The translations under genes and the position numbers were made by a program. A stretch of 64,000 nucleotides of DNA from CAYVQZ01 sp964453435 (GTDB taxonomy: Bacteria > Abyssobacteria > SURF-5). The stretch lies in contig CAYVQZ010000005.1 in NCBI GenBank assembly GCA_964453435.1, forward strand, positions 1-64,000. The letters run 5' to 3'. Below, in pieces: positions 42,171-50,427 of the stretch. Position 1 is the first letter of the stretch. Each line of letters starts with the position of its first letter. Below the pieces are notes generated by a model. The model saw only the letters and a list, made by a program, of their open reading frames with translations, had not been told where the DNA came from and searched no databases.

Positions 42171-44045
42171 CTACAGACTAATGACTGGTTTCTTCTCCAT
42201 TTTCCATTCGCCGCCCTGGCGGTCCCACGTCGCGTTGACGAAGCACTTCCAGTTCTCTTCGTCAAGCTTCGGGAAGTCGGCCCTGAAGTAGTACCCCGGC
42301 CACCGCGTCTCTTCACGGAAGAGCATGCTGCGGACATGGACTTCAGCCTGCCACATTCGCTGCACGTTCTCCCAGCAACGCATCAGCTCATGCAGGTCTT
42401 CGGCTGCGAGCTTCTCGGAATCCTCTTTCAGGAAATCGAGCAATTCCAGAGCCTTATCCAACTGAGCCTTGCTCGTGGTAAACTGAGCGGTTACACCAGC
42501 CGCATACTCGTCCATGATCTTCTGGAGCCGGAACATGAACATTTTCGGCTTGATGTAATTGGGGTTGATGTTCGGGTCGCTGGAACCGGCTTTGTGTTCT
42601 TCGTAAATGTCCAGCGGCTTGAGAATCCTCTGTTTGAGCGTCTCGACTTCGGCCATATCGACATTGGGCTGAGTGTTGTTTTCGACGATGAAACGGATGG
42701 CCTCCTTGGCCGCGATTCTTCCCTCGGTGGTAGAGCCGGAGGAGAACTTGTGGCTCGAGGCGCCCGTTGCGTCGCCGGCGCAGAACAGCCCTTTCACGGT
42801 GGACATATGGCCATAGCCCCAGAAGTACTCGGGCGGAGCCAGGTCTTTCATGCCGCTTACCCACGCGCCGGAACCGCCGGAGTGGGAGCCGATGAAGTAG
42901 GGCTCTGCCGCCGCGATTTCGGAGGATTTCTCCTCGGGCTGGACGTTCGTGCCTGCCCAGAGGATCGCCTGCGAAATAGTCATATCGAGGAAGTCTTCCC
43001 ATGCTTCGCTTTCGAGCTCTTTCAGCTTCTTCTTCCTCTTCTTCTCATCGGGCTCGGCTTCTGAGAGCTTCTGGATAGCCTCTTCGGTACGCATGTAAAT
43101 GGGACCTTTGCCCTCCAACACGTCAAGCATACCGAGATAGTTTCTGAGGTTCGCCGGAATCGGCTTTACCAAACCATACGGCTTCCAGTTCTGCAGCTCG
43201 TCCTTCCGCTCGACCATGTACTCGCCGCCGAGCGCGTTGGTTGCTCTGGATTTGAAAAGCAGGAACCACGCGCCAACCGGGCCGTACGCGTCCTTGAACC
43301 GAACGGGGATGAACCGGATTTCCTGGCAGGTTTGCTCAGCGCCGGCGCGCGCCGTGAAATAGAGGCTTGAGCCTGAATTCCAGGGCGGATACCACGCGCG
43401 ACCCAGACCTTCACCGGCGGACCTGGGCTTGAACACATGCACGGCGCCACCCATAGCAGCCATCACTGCCTTTGCCTTGAAGATATAGAATTTATTTTCG
43501 CGAACGCTGAAACCGAGAGCTCCCGCGATACGGTCGCCGTCAAGCAGCGGTTCGACGATGAACACGCGCTCGTAAATCTCGCCGCCGGTTGCGTTCAACG
43601 CGTTCTTCGCAGCTTCGGCGACGACGACCTTGTAGGATTCGCCGTTGATCATGAGCTGCCACCGGCCTTCATGAACATAGCCGCCCTGCTCATCTTTCCA
43701 GATCGGCAGGCCCCATTTCTCGAACAGGTGAACGGTTGAGTCCACATGCCGGGCAATGCTCGCCACGAGGTCATCGCGCGCGATACCCATGAGGTCGTTG
43801 CGCACGTATTCGATGTAGTCTTTCAGCGTGTTCTGGCCATCTTTCAGACCGACATATTGGTTAATAGCGGAAAGACCCATGGCCACGGCGCCGCTGCGGT
43901 CCATCGCCGCCTTGTCGACCAGCGTTACCTTGAGGCCGTTCTTCTGGGCCCAGTAACTCGCCTCGACAGCCGCTCCGCATGCCGCCATTCCGCCGCCAGC
44001 TATCAATAGATCAGTCGTAATCTCAACATTTTGAAAATCAGCCAT
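42171..44045 (-). CDS. aprA: AprA, adenylylsulfate reductase alpha subunit
   Basis: A 624-residue flavoprotein of the fumarate-reductase/succinate-dehydrogenase fold. It begins FQNVEITTDLLIAGGGMAAC with the FAD-binding motif, then DRSGAVAMGLSAINQYVG. APS-binding and family features occur throughout (for example FCAGDATGASSHKFSSGSTT). With AprB it reduces APS to sulfite and AMP. ATG 44045 follows GGAGGAGGTG closely; the GTG three codons upstream is rejected. It starts 20 bases after aprB. Confidence 0.97.
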   Translation of the reverse strand: MADFQNVEITTDLLIAGGGMAACGAAVEASYWAQKNGLKVTLVDKAAMDRSGAVAMGLSAINQYVGLKDGQNTLKDYIEYVRNDLMGIARDDLVASIARHVDSTVHLFEKWGLPIWKDEQGGYVHEGRWQLMINGESYKVVVAEAAKNALNATGGEIYERVFIVEPLLDGDRIAGALGFSVRENKFYIFKAKAVMAAMGGAVHVFKPRSAGEGLGRAWYPPWNSGSSLYFTARAGAEQTCQEIRFIPVRFKDAYGPVGAWFLLFKSRATNALGGEYMVERKDELQNWKPYGLVKPIPANLRNYLGMLDVLEGKGPIYMRTEEAIQKLSEAEPDEKKRKKKLKELESEAWEDFLDMTISQAILWAGTNVQPEEKSSEIAAAEPYFIGSHSGGSGAWVSGMKDLAPPEYFWGYGHMSTVKGLFCAGDATGASSHKFSSGSTTEGRIAAKEAIRFIVENNTQPNVDMAEVETLKQRILKPLDIYEEHKAGSSDPNINPNYIKPKMFMFRLQKIMDEYAAGVTAQFTTSKAQLDKALELLDFLKEDSEKLAAEDLHELMRCWENVQRMWQAEVHVRSMLFREETRWPGYYFRADFPKLDEENWKCFVNATWDRQGGEWKMEKKPVISL

Positions 44046-44065
44046 TCCTTTCACCTCCTCCCTTT

Positions 44066-44503
44066 CTATAGTTTTGCGAGGTCTGACATTCCGGTAGACT
44101 CGGGTTCAGTAAAAAGCACGGGACTGCTCAAATCGTCGGTCCCTGTGCCGAACCCGCCATCGGGAACTGCAGAGCCTTCTGGCGTGGAACGGATGGGGAA
44201 CTTAAACCGTTTGATTTGACCGCTACGGAACTTCACTGTCCACATGATGTCTTCGGTGCCCCGCATTGGAGTGACGCTGGCGCCCAGGGGAACGAAATCT
44301 GCGTAGCCTCTCACCTCAACTGCCTGGGTGGGGCAAATTTTCACGCAGTTATAGCATTCCCAGCACATCTCCGGTTCCTGATTGTAGGCCTTCATTTGTT
44401 CCTTGTCCAGAACCATCAGGTCATTCGGGCAGATGTACTGGCACGCAGTTTTATCCAATGCCTTGCAGCCATCGCACTTTTCTGGAATCACATAGCTTGG
44501 CAT
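44066..44503 (-). CDS. aprB: AprB, adenylylsulfate reductase beta subunit
   Basis: A 145-residue iron-sulfur protein. Two 4Fe-4S clusters are held by CDGCKALDKTACQYICP and CWECYNCVKICP, with the extended first motif typical of AprB. The C-terminal arm (about 100-145) embraces AprA. It receives electrons from the Qmo complex. AAGGAG precedes the ATG. It lies 153 bases after sat, with no terminator in between that I can see. Confidence 0.97.
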   Translation of the reverse strand: MPSYVIPEKCDGCKALDKTACQYICPNDLMVLDKEQMKAYNQEPEMCWECYNCVKICPTQAVEVRGYADFVPLGASVTPMRGTEDIMWTVKFRSGQIKRFKFPIRSTPEGSAVPDGGFGTGTDDLSSPVLFTEPESTGMSDLAKL

Positions 44504-44656
44504 TGCTTACTCCTTAGACTGTTTGCCTTATCCATTTCGCCTTTTGAACCAACTCACTTTCGATTCCGATGTTCCGTCGTTTTTGAACATCCCTCCTTTC
44601 ATCAGATTTGCCGCTCGCGGGCAGAAAACCCTTCCTACCACCTTGTGGCCGGTATC

Positions 44657-45895
44657 CTACTTCTTTTTCTTTTCCTTCTCCGCAGCATCACCGGTGGCGG
44701 CGCCATGAAGCTTAATTTCGACCTTTTCCGTCAGCCCGCTGTAGTACTCCTTGAGAATCTCGAGGACCTCGGGTCGGCTGAAATCGGCTGGCACTTCGCC
44801 GCCTTCAGACAGTGTCTTGCGGAGCATGGTGCCACTCAACAACAGACGGTCTTGCTTTCCATGCGGGCATGTTTTCATCGAGGCCATGCCGCGACACTTG
44901 AAGCAGTAAAAGGTCCAGTCAATCTTGAGCGGTCGCAATTCCAGGGAATCCGCCGGGATTTCGTCGAAAATCTTTTGCGCATCGAATGGGCCGTAATAGT
45001 CGCCGACGCCCGCATGGTCGCGACCGACGATAAGGTGACTGCACCCGAAGTTCTGACGGAACACCGCATGGAGCAGCGCTTCGCGGGGGCCGCCGTATCT
45101 CATTTCCATCGGGTATCCGCCCTGCACGACCGTATCCTTGACAAAGTAGTTCTCAACGAGCGTGTCGATGCATTTCACTCGCACATCGGCGGGAATGTCA
45201 CCGGCCTTGAGTTTGCCGACGAGCTGGTGGATGAACAGGCCGTCACACACTTCGACGGCAATCTTGGCCAAGTACTCATGCGAACGATGCATCGGGTTGC
45301 GAAGCTGCAGGGCCGCAACCGTGTTCCAACCCTTTTCCTCAAAGATTGCCCGGCTCTCGGCGGGCCGCATGTAGATTTGCCGGAATTCCGTGGGGTAATA
45401 ACTTTCGCTGAAGACCTTGACCGGACCGGCGAGGTTGACCTCAAGCTGGTCCATGACCTTCGCGACTCCGGGGTGTTCCGTATCGGTGGTTCGAAAAACC
45501 GACTTGCACTCCAATTCCTTGTCGATGGTGTATTTTTCGGTGATCTTCATGCTTCCCATCAGCTCGCTCGTCTCGCCATCGATCAATGCAACGTCGGTGC
45601 CCTCTTTCAGAGGGTCTGCAACGTCTTTCGAGGCGGACAGTGTGATCGGAATGGGCCAGAAAACGCCGTTCGACATTTTCATCTCCTCACACACGCCCTT
45701 CCAGTCTGCCTTATTCATGAAACCTTCGAGTGGCGTGAATGCGCCAATCGCCATCATGATAAGGTCCGAGTTTTCCCGGCTTGTCATGACCACTTTCGGC
45801 AGGGACTCGGCTTTCTTTTTCTCCTCCTTCAGCTCGTCACCGGTCAAAAGCAGCGGCTTCAACTTTGGAGAACCGTGGGGATTAACCAATGCCAT
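44657..45895 (-). CDS. sat: Sat, ATP sulfurylase
   Basis: A 412-residue enzyme that activates sulfate with ATP to APS. Motifs of the homo-oligomeric, archaeal/SRB type are QLRNPMHRSHEYLAK (the QxRNPxHxxH ATP-binding loop) and VGRDHAGVGDYYG. The true start is ATG 45895 (MALVNPHGSPKLKPL) with GGGAGG upstream; the frame remains open to 46108, through dsrD copy 2, but there it is a shadow of that gene. It follows dsrD by 35 bases, so it may be read from the same transcript as dsrABD copy 2. Confidence 0.97.
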   Translation of the reverse strand: MALVNPHGSPKLKPLLLTGDELKEEKKKAESLPKVVMTSRENSDLIMMAIGAFTPLEGFMNKADWKGVCEEMKMSNGVFWPIPITLSASKDVADPLKEGTDVALIDGETSELMGSMKITEKYTIDKELECKSVFRTTDTEHPGVAKVMDQLEVNLAGPVKVFSESYYPTEFRQIYMRPAESRAIFEEKGWNTVAALQLRNPMHRSHEYLAKIAVEVCDGLFIHQLVGKLKAGDIPADVRVKCIDTLVENYFVKDTVVQGGYPMEMRYGGPREALLHAVFRQNFGCSHLIVGRDHAGVGDYYGPFDAQKIFDEIPADSLELRPLKIDWTFYCFKCRGMASMKTCPHGKQDRLLLSGTMLRKTLSEGGEVPADFSRPEVLEILKEYYSGLTEKVEIKLHGAATGDAAEKEKKKK

Positions 45896-45930
45896 TTTCT
45901 GTTTCCCTCCTTTCCCAATATATGTTTCTT

Positions 45931-46203
45931 TTAATTTTCCTGTTCTTCCTTCTTTTCGACTTCGCCCTCGGCGAGTCCCGAGTCGCCGAGTTCGTATCCT
46001 TTGAGGCGAATGTAGGTCGTGCTCCCGCTTGACCAGTAGTCCAGCACTCCTTCCTTGATCAATTCCTGAACCGCCTTCTTCGTCATCTTCCGGTCCAGGC
46101 TGGGGCATCCCTTCGCGATGTCCCGATAGCTGCTCAGCCCCTTGCCTCGCTCCGTCTTCTTCTTGATGAAATCAACAATCTCCTGCTTCATTGCCTCGTC
46201 CAT
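45931..46203 (-). CDS. dsrD: DsrD, copy 2
   Basis: A 90-residue winged-helix protein, identical to copy 1 except for its last three residues (QEN after KKEE), because copy 1 has TAG where this copy has CAG. The start is ATG 46203 with GGGGAGAG upstream. It is an allosteric activator of DsrAB. It lies 55 bases after dsrB copy 2 and 35 before sat. Confidence 0.9.
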   Translation of the reverse strand: MDEAMKQEIVDFIKKKTERGKGLSSYRDIAKGCPSLDRKMTKKAVQELIKEGVLDYWSSGSTTYIRLKGYELGDSGLAEGEVEKKEEQEN

Positions 46204-46258
46204 CGGGACTCTCCCCTTTCCACATGACGCGCCCCGCGCGCCACCGCGCAACGGACTC

Positions 46259-47317
46259 CTACCACTTGAACGTCGCCGTCGTCCGGAACGTGTCCTGCGC
46301 CAACGTGAAATCGTCTATGTGCTTGTCCGTGAACTCGATCCCCGTCAACGCAAAAAACCGCTCCCAGCCAACACGGTCTATCCACTCGCCCACGCGCTCG
46401 TGCTTGCGCGCATGCTTCGCGTACACCTCCACGACGTTGCGAACCGCCTCCACCACCTCGGGCCACCGCGGCGGATTGTTCGGCAAAAACGGAATCGCCA
46501 ACCGCGAAAACTTCGGCGCGCTCCGAGCGTTCGACACCTTGCCGCCCACCCAGATCGATATCCCGTCGCCCTCAGGGTCCATCAACGGCATCGCGGGACA
46601 CATCGTGTAACAGTTCCCGCAGTACATGCACTTGTCCTCGTTCACCGTCACGCTCTTGCGCTTCGCATCCAGCCGTATCGCCCCCGTCGGACACGACGAC
46701 ACCGTCGAGGGAACCTCGCATATCTTGCCCAGACGCTCGTGGTCAACCTTCGGCGGCAACCGGTGAACACCCAGTATCGCTATGTCCGAACAGTGCACCG
46801 CTCCGCACATGTTCAAACAGCACGCCAACGCTATCCGAACCTGCGCCGGCAGCTTGTGGCTCCCAAAATACTCGAACAAATCGTCCATCACCGCCTTCAC
46901 GATGCCAGAGGCGTCCGTCGCAGGCGTGTGGCAGTGCACCCACCCCTGCGTGTGAACGATGCTCGTGATCGAATTCCCCGTCCCCCCGGGCGTCAACCCG
47001 TGCTTCTTCGCCTCCTCGATCAACGGGTCTATCTTCGACTTGTCCGTCAGCAAAAACTCCACGTTGTGACGGCTCGTGAACCGCAAATACCCGTCACAAT
47101 ACGTGTCCGCCATGTCCGCCAAATCGCGAATGTAGTCCGTGCTCACCAGACGCGGCGAACCAAGACGAACCGTGTACAGCTCATCCCCGCTCTCGCCCAC
47201 GTGCACCAGCACCCCGGGCTTCAATATCTCATGATACTTCCACTTCCCGTAGTTCTTCTCAATCACCGGAGGAAGCATCTCTTTATAATACGGAGGTCCT
47301 ATGTCTGTCTTCGCCAT
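46259..47317 (-). CDS. dsrB: DsrB, copy 2
   Basis: A 352-residue subunit, the same as copy 1 residue for residue (see the entry at 31852-32910 for motifs). It starts 4 bases after dsrA copy 2. If the duplication is real, this copy sits at the head of the sat-aprBA-qmo genes, letting sulfite reductase be expressed with APS reductase. Confidence 0.96.
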   Translation of the reverse strand: MAKTDIGPPYYKEMLPPVIEKNYGKWKYHEILKPGVLVHVGESGDELYTVRLGSPRLVSTDYIRDLADMADTYCDGYLRFTSRHNVEFLLTDKSKIDPLIEEAKKHGLTPGGTGNSITSIVHTQGWVHCHTPATDASGIVKAVMDDLFEYFGSHKLPAQVRIALACCLNMCGAVHCSDIAILGVHRLPPKVDHERLGKICEVPSTVSSCPTGAIRLDAKRKSVTVNEDKCMYCGNCYTMCPAMPLMDPEGDGISIWVGGKVSNARSAPKFSRLAIPFLPNNPPRWPEVVEAVRNVVEVYAKHARKHERVGEWIDRVGWERFFALTGIEFTDKHIDDFTLAQDTFRTTATFKW

Positions 47318-47321
47318 ATCT

Positions 47322-48548
47322 CTACACCTCTTCCTTCTTCTGCAGCAACGGCCTGCCTTCCCTGTCCGTCACTTCCTCGGGCCACCAGAAAAAGTACGGG
47401 TTCGCCCGAGGCGCATACACCATCTGCGGCACCGCCGGAAGCCCCATCTCCTTCAAAAACGTCCGCATACCGACCCGCTTCACCAACTCGCCGCACCTCT
47501 CCCGGAACTTCGCGTTCTCGTCCCACCAATCGTGGATCCGACGAGCCAAATCTATGAAGTCCTCGTACGGATGCTCAAACTTCGTAAACGGCACAATCAC
47601 CGACGACAACATCGCTCCCTCAAGTATCGGCGCCTTCCCGCCTATCAACAGCGTCGCGCCACGCTCCTTGCCCGGACGAAGCGCCTTCGGCATCACGTTG
47701 ATGCAGTGCATGCACCGAACACAGTCCTCGTTGATGATCCGCAACTGCTTCGTGCCCGAATCATACTCGACCGCCGCGGTCGGACACAGCGAGGCAACCT
47801 CCTTCTGTATGTCCAAACCAGCCTCCGCATACTCCTTCACCGCATCCTCGTCCACCTGTATCTCGTCTCGCCACGTCCCTATCACCGACAGGTCCGCACG
47901 CGCTATCGACGCCACACAGTCGTTCGGACACCCGCTGAACTTGAACTTGAACTTGTACGGCCACGGCGGACGATGCAACTCGTCCTGAAACTCGTTCGTC
48001 AACGTGTGACACGCGTTCAACGTGTCGTAACACGACCACTCGCACCGAGCAGGACCCACGCACGCGCTCGGCGTCCGAAGCGCCGAACCCGAACCGCCAA
48101 GATCAAACCCGTGGTCCGATAAATCGTCAAAACACGGCTGCAACTCGTCCGTCGTCGTGCCCAATAAAATAATGTCCCCCGTCGAACCGTGCATGTTCGT
48201 CAACCCGCTCCCGTGACGGTCCCATATGTCGCACACCGTCCGAAGCGCCTTCGCCGTGTAAAACCAGCCCGACGGCATGTTCACCCGCAACGTGTGAAAA
48301 TGCGCTATGTCAGGATAGTCCTCCGGAAACATCGAGTACCGGCCTATCACTCCGCCACCATAGCCGGTCACCCCAACGATGCCCCCGTGCTTCCAGTACC
48401 CGATACGGTCCCGATACGACCGCTCAAGCTGCAACAACAGATCATTGCACGCCTTCTTCTTCTTCCCGGCTCGCTTGATCTCCGTCACAAAGCTCGGCCA
48501 CGGACCCTTCTCAAGCTCGTCCAACAATGGCGTCCCTTGTTCACTCAT
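47322..48548 (-). CDS. dsrA: DsrA, copy 2
   Basis: A 408-residue subunit, identical to copy 1 (see 32915-34141 for motifs). The ribosome-binding site AGGAGAAGG is shared, but everything further upstream differs, and I see no good sigma-70 promoter within about 200 bases. It opens the leftward sulfate island. Confidence 0.96.
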   Translation of the reverse strand: MSEQGTPLLDELEKGPWPSFVTEIKRAGKKKKACNDLLLQLERSYRDRIGYWKHGGIVGVTGYGGGVIGRYSMFPEDYPDIAHFHTLRVNMPSGWFYTAKALRTVCDIWDRHGSGLTNMHGSTGDIILLGTTTDELQPCFDDLSDHGFDLGGSGSALRTPSACVGPARCEWSCYDTLNACHTLTNEFQDELHRPPWPYKFKFKFSGCPNDCVASIARADLSVIGTWRDEIQVDEDAVKEYAEAGLDIQKEVASLCPTAAVEYDSGTKQLRIINEDCVRCMHCINVMPKALRPGKERGATLLIGGKAPILEGAMLSSVIVPFTKFEHPYEDFIDLARRIHDWWDENAKFRERCGELVKRVGMRTFLKEMGLPAVPQMVYAPRANPYFFWWPEEVTDREGRPLLQKKEEV

Positions 48549-48559
48549 AACCTTCTCCT

Positions 48560-49183
48560 GTCTCCTTAATCTTAGTTAATTTTAGAAAAACGCTAAGCGC
48601 AGTCGGAAAGAGGAACTTCGGGATATGCCCATGGCTGTGCCCGGGTCGACCCTCCCGCCTCATTCCTCTCACTTTTGGTCTCATACCTTGCACGGATGGC
48701 AGCTCAACGATTGTTTGGGGCATACCGGAGGGAAATCAGTCATTATTTCACCATACAATAGTTGAGCAACTAGCATGCCAGAGTCCGACACACAGAAAAG
48801 CCGGGCCGCATGAGCACACGCAACTCGCTGTAAGTGATATGCTTATCCGCTTCCTCAGATTCGATCAGCGCGGGCAGCGTTAGGGGTGCAATAACCTAAG
48901 GAACCGAATCAGGCATGCAATATTTGCATAATACGGGGGCCGACTGAGCGTCGCTGTGCAAATTTTGCAAGGAGACACAGTCAACCTTCCCGCGGGCCTT
49001 TTCCCAGCATGTGGGTGACGAAACGCATCCACAAATATCATCAATAAGAACCCATAGAGAAGACAGAAACTCATGAGAACATGGAAAAAGGCCTGACTCC
49101 CAAGCCAGAAAAACAATACTTCGATGCCCCTGTCAGCAACACACACTGCTCAAGCGCTCAGCCAGGCTGGAGGCGGTTGCCGG
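48560..49183. other. Gene-free stretch upstream of dsrA copy 2
   Basis: About 620 bases without a gene that I can support. A few short frames exist but they are compositionally implausible. There are AT-rich blocks near 48570-48600 and palindromic GCAAATTTTGC-like sequence around 48960. The promoter of the sulfate island probably lies here. Confidence 0.5.
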
Positions 49184-49267
49184 TGCGGAAGGGGGGACTT
49201 GAACCCCCACGGGATCACTCCCACTGGACCCTGAACCCAGCGCGTCTGCCAATTCCACCACTTCCGC
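49184..49267 (-). tRNA. tRNA-Leu (anticodon CAG)
   Basis: On the complement the sequence starts GCGGAAG and ends CTTCCGC followed by A, giving a 7-bp acceptor stem. It has TGGTGGAATTGGCAGACGCG for the D-arm, anticodon loop TTCAGGG (anticodon CAG), a long class II variable arm and GGGTTCAAGTCCC as T-arm. No CCA is encoded. 84 bases long, as expected for tRNA-Leu. Confidence 0.95.
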
Positions 49268-49335
49268 AGTCGTAAACAAGGGTCATTGTACTCCACGAAC
49301 GGCGAGCAAGTCAAGCGATGAGGAAGCTAAAAAAC

Positions 49336-49365
49336 TTGACAATGGTGGAGGGCTCTTTGTATGGT
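49336..49365 (+). promoter_or_regulatory. Sigma-70-like promoter of a small gene
   Basis: TTGACA (49336-49341) and TATGGT (49360-49365) are 18 bases apart. A start about 49372 would precede the small gene at 49420, which has a strong ribosome-binding site. Confidence 0.45.
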
Positions 49366-49419
49366 AAAAATCGTTGCCAAGGAATGCCAGAGGGGTGCAA
49401 TCGACTGGGGGAAGGGAAG

Positions 49420-49617
49420 ATGGCGCAATCTGACGTCGCGGCATTGGCGGCCCAACTGTGTGACGCCTACAATAAGTTCAAGGCTGACGATCCGCAAACT
49501 CTTGAGCTTTTCACCAATGACATCCTTTATCGCGACCCCTCCTTCACGGTCACTATGGGTACTCGAACGAACTTCCCGTCGAACAGCGGCTCCGGGATGT
49601 CATTGGATGGCAAATAG
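49420..49617 (+). CDS. Small protein of 65 aa, possibly a truncated NTF2/SnoaL-like protein
   Basis: ATG 49420 has a strong Shine-Dalgarno sequence (GGGGGAAGGGAAG) and a promoter-like motif upstream. The first 40 residues (AALAAQLCDAYNKFKADDPQ and LFTNDILYRDPSF) faintly resemble the start of NTF2/SnoaL-like proteins. The frame then ends after a low-complexity stretch, while an NTF2 protein would need about 120 residues. It may be the remnant of a disrupted gene. Confidence 0.4.
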   Translation: MAQSDVAALAAQLCDAYNKFKADDPQTLELFTNDILYRDPSFTVTMGTRTNFPSNSGSGMSLDGK

Positions 49618-50073
49618 GCGATGGCGCCCCGCAGATACAGAAGCTGATTATTTCCAGAATCCTGCTGGGCAGGGAATTCTCTCCGGTCACATAAGCCATT
49701 GGAACCGGGGGTTCACCAGTCAGTCGGTTTCAATCCTTGCGCGCCGCGTCCCTTCCTTAAGGATGGGTGTGACGCAACACGACATTCAGTCAGCGGAAAC
49801 AGCGCGTTTCGGCCATGACGCGTCTGCTTTGCGCGACAGGGTCGCGTCCGCTTGGGTCACGTTTGATTCTTGGCAGCGGTTTCCGCTTTATCGGGGTTGC
49901 AGCCTCATAATGTGAAGAGCTTTGGCGAACCGAATTCTTTCGCTGCATTCAGGAAAATCAGGGAATCTCTCGCGCAATGAGAACTGAAACAGTTGAAAAT
50001 GGCGTCGTGATTTATTATAATCTGAATCTTCTTTACATGTGGAATCACATCGATTTACGGAGATTGTTGGAAA
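49618..50073. other. Gene-free stretch before the FmdB-type gene
   Basis: About 450 bases. I see no convincing gene; it may hold decayed sequence of the truncated gene at 49420. Confidence 0.4.
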
Positions 50074-50364
50074 ATGCCTACGTATGAGTATGAATGCAGC
50101 AAGTGTGGTCACCTGTTTGACGTGTTTCACAGTATGACCGCGAAACCCCGAATCAAGTGCCCCGAGTGTGGCGGAAAAACGAAGAAAAAGATAAGCGCGG
50201 GCGCAGGCATAATTTTCAAGGGGTCCGGTTTTTACGAGACGGATTACAAGAGGAAATCGAGCCCGAAAGAAGGAAAAGCCGAAGGGGAAGCCGCAACAAG
50301 GAATGGTAAAGGAGCGGAAACCAAGAAGGAAGAGAAAAAGACGGAGAAACCGAAGGATGATTGA
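50074..50364 (+). CDS. FmdB-family zinc-ribbon protein
   Basis: A 96-residue protein. The first 45 residues are the typical FmdB/CxxC_CxxC_SSSS zinc ribbon (YEYECSKCGHLFDVFHSM, then CPECGGKTKKKIS), followed by FKGSGFYETDYK and a long charged Lys/Glu tail. A regulatory role has been suggested for FmdB. It may be co-transcribed with argD, 63 bases downstream. Confidence 0.85.
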   Translation: MPTYEYECSKCGHLFDVFHSMTAKPRIKCPECGGKTKKKISAGAGIIFKGSGFYETDYKRKSSPKEGKAEGEAATRNGKGAETKKEEKKTEKPKDD

Positions 50365-50427
50365 TTCGGTAGTTTTTTGGGGAACCGAGGGGCAACCAAG
50401 TCAGTTTTTTGTCGAGCGACCGGAAAG

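Larger units (their letters stand above)
45938..48559 (-). repeat. Duplicated dsrABD cassette, copy 2
   Basis: The second copy of the 2.62 kb stretch at 31531-34152, in the same orientation. It begins with the dsrA ribosome-binding site AGGAGAAGG and ends in the last codons of dsrD. Homology ends abruptly on both sides: upstream bases and the downstream gene (here sat, there dsrN) differ completely. Confidence 0.93.

Noticed and set aside
45896..46108. Long N-terminal extension of sat
   Set aside because: The frame is open through dsrD copy 2, but the extension is an out-of-frame reading of dsrD, and the start at 45895 gives the correct family length and has a ribosome-binding site.
46142..47557. 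Same antisense frame opposite dsrABD copy 2
   Set aside because: Identical to the previous one and equally a by-product of codon bias.
48630..48665. tRNA/tmRNA-like T-arm (GGGTCGACCC)
   Set aside because: The T-loop is one base short, and no acceptor stem, D-arm or anticodon arm can be built around it.
48880..49146. 88-residue leftward open frame between dsrA copy 2 and the tRNA
   Set aside because: No ribosome-binding site, no domain and unlikely composition.
49361..49915. 184-residue frame overlapping the small gene at 49420
   Set aside because: The product is Trp/Arg-rich without a domain, and the promoter and ribosome-binding site fit the other frame.
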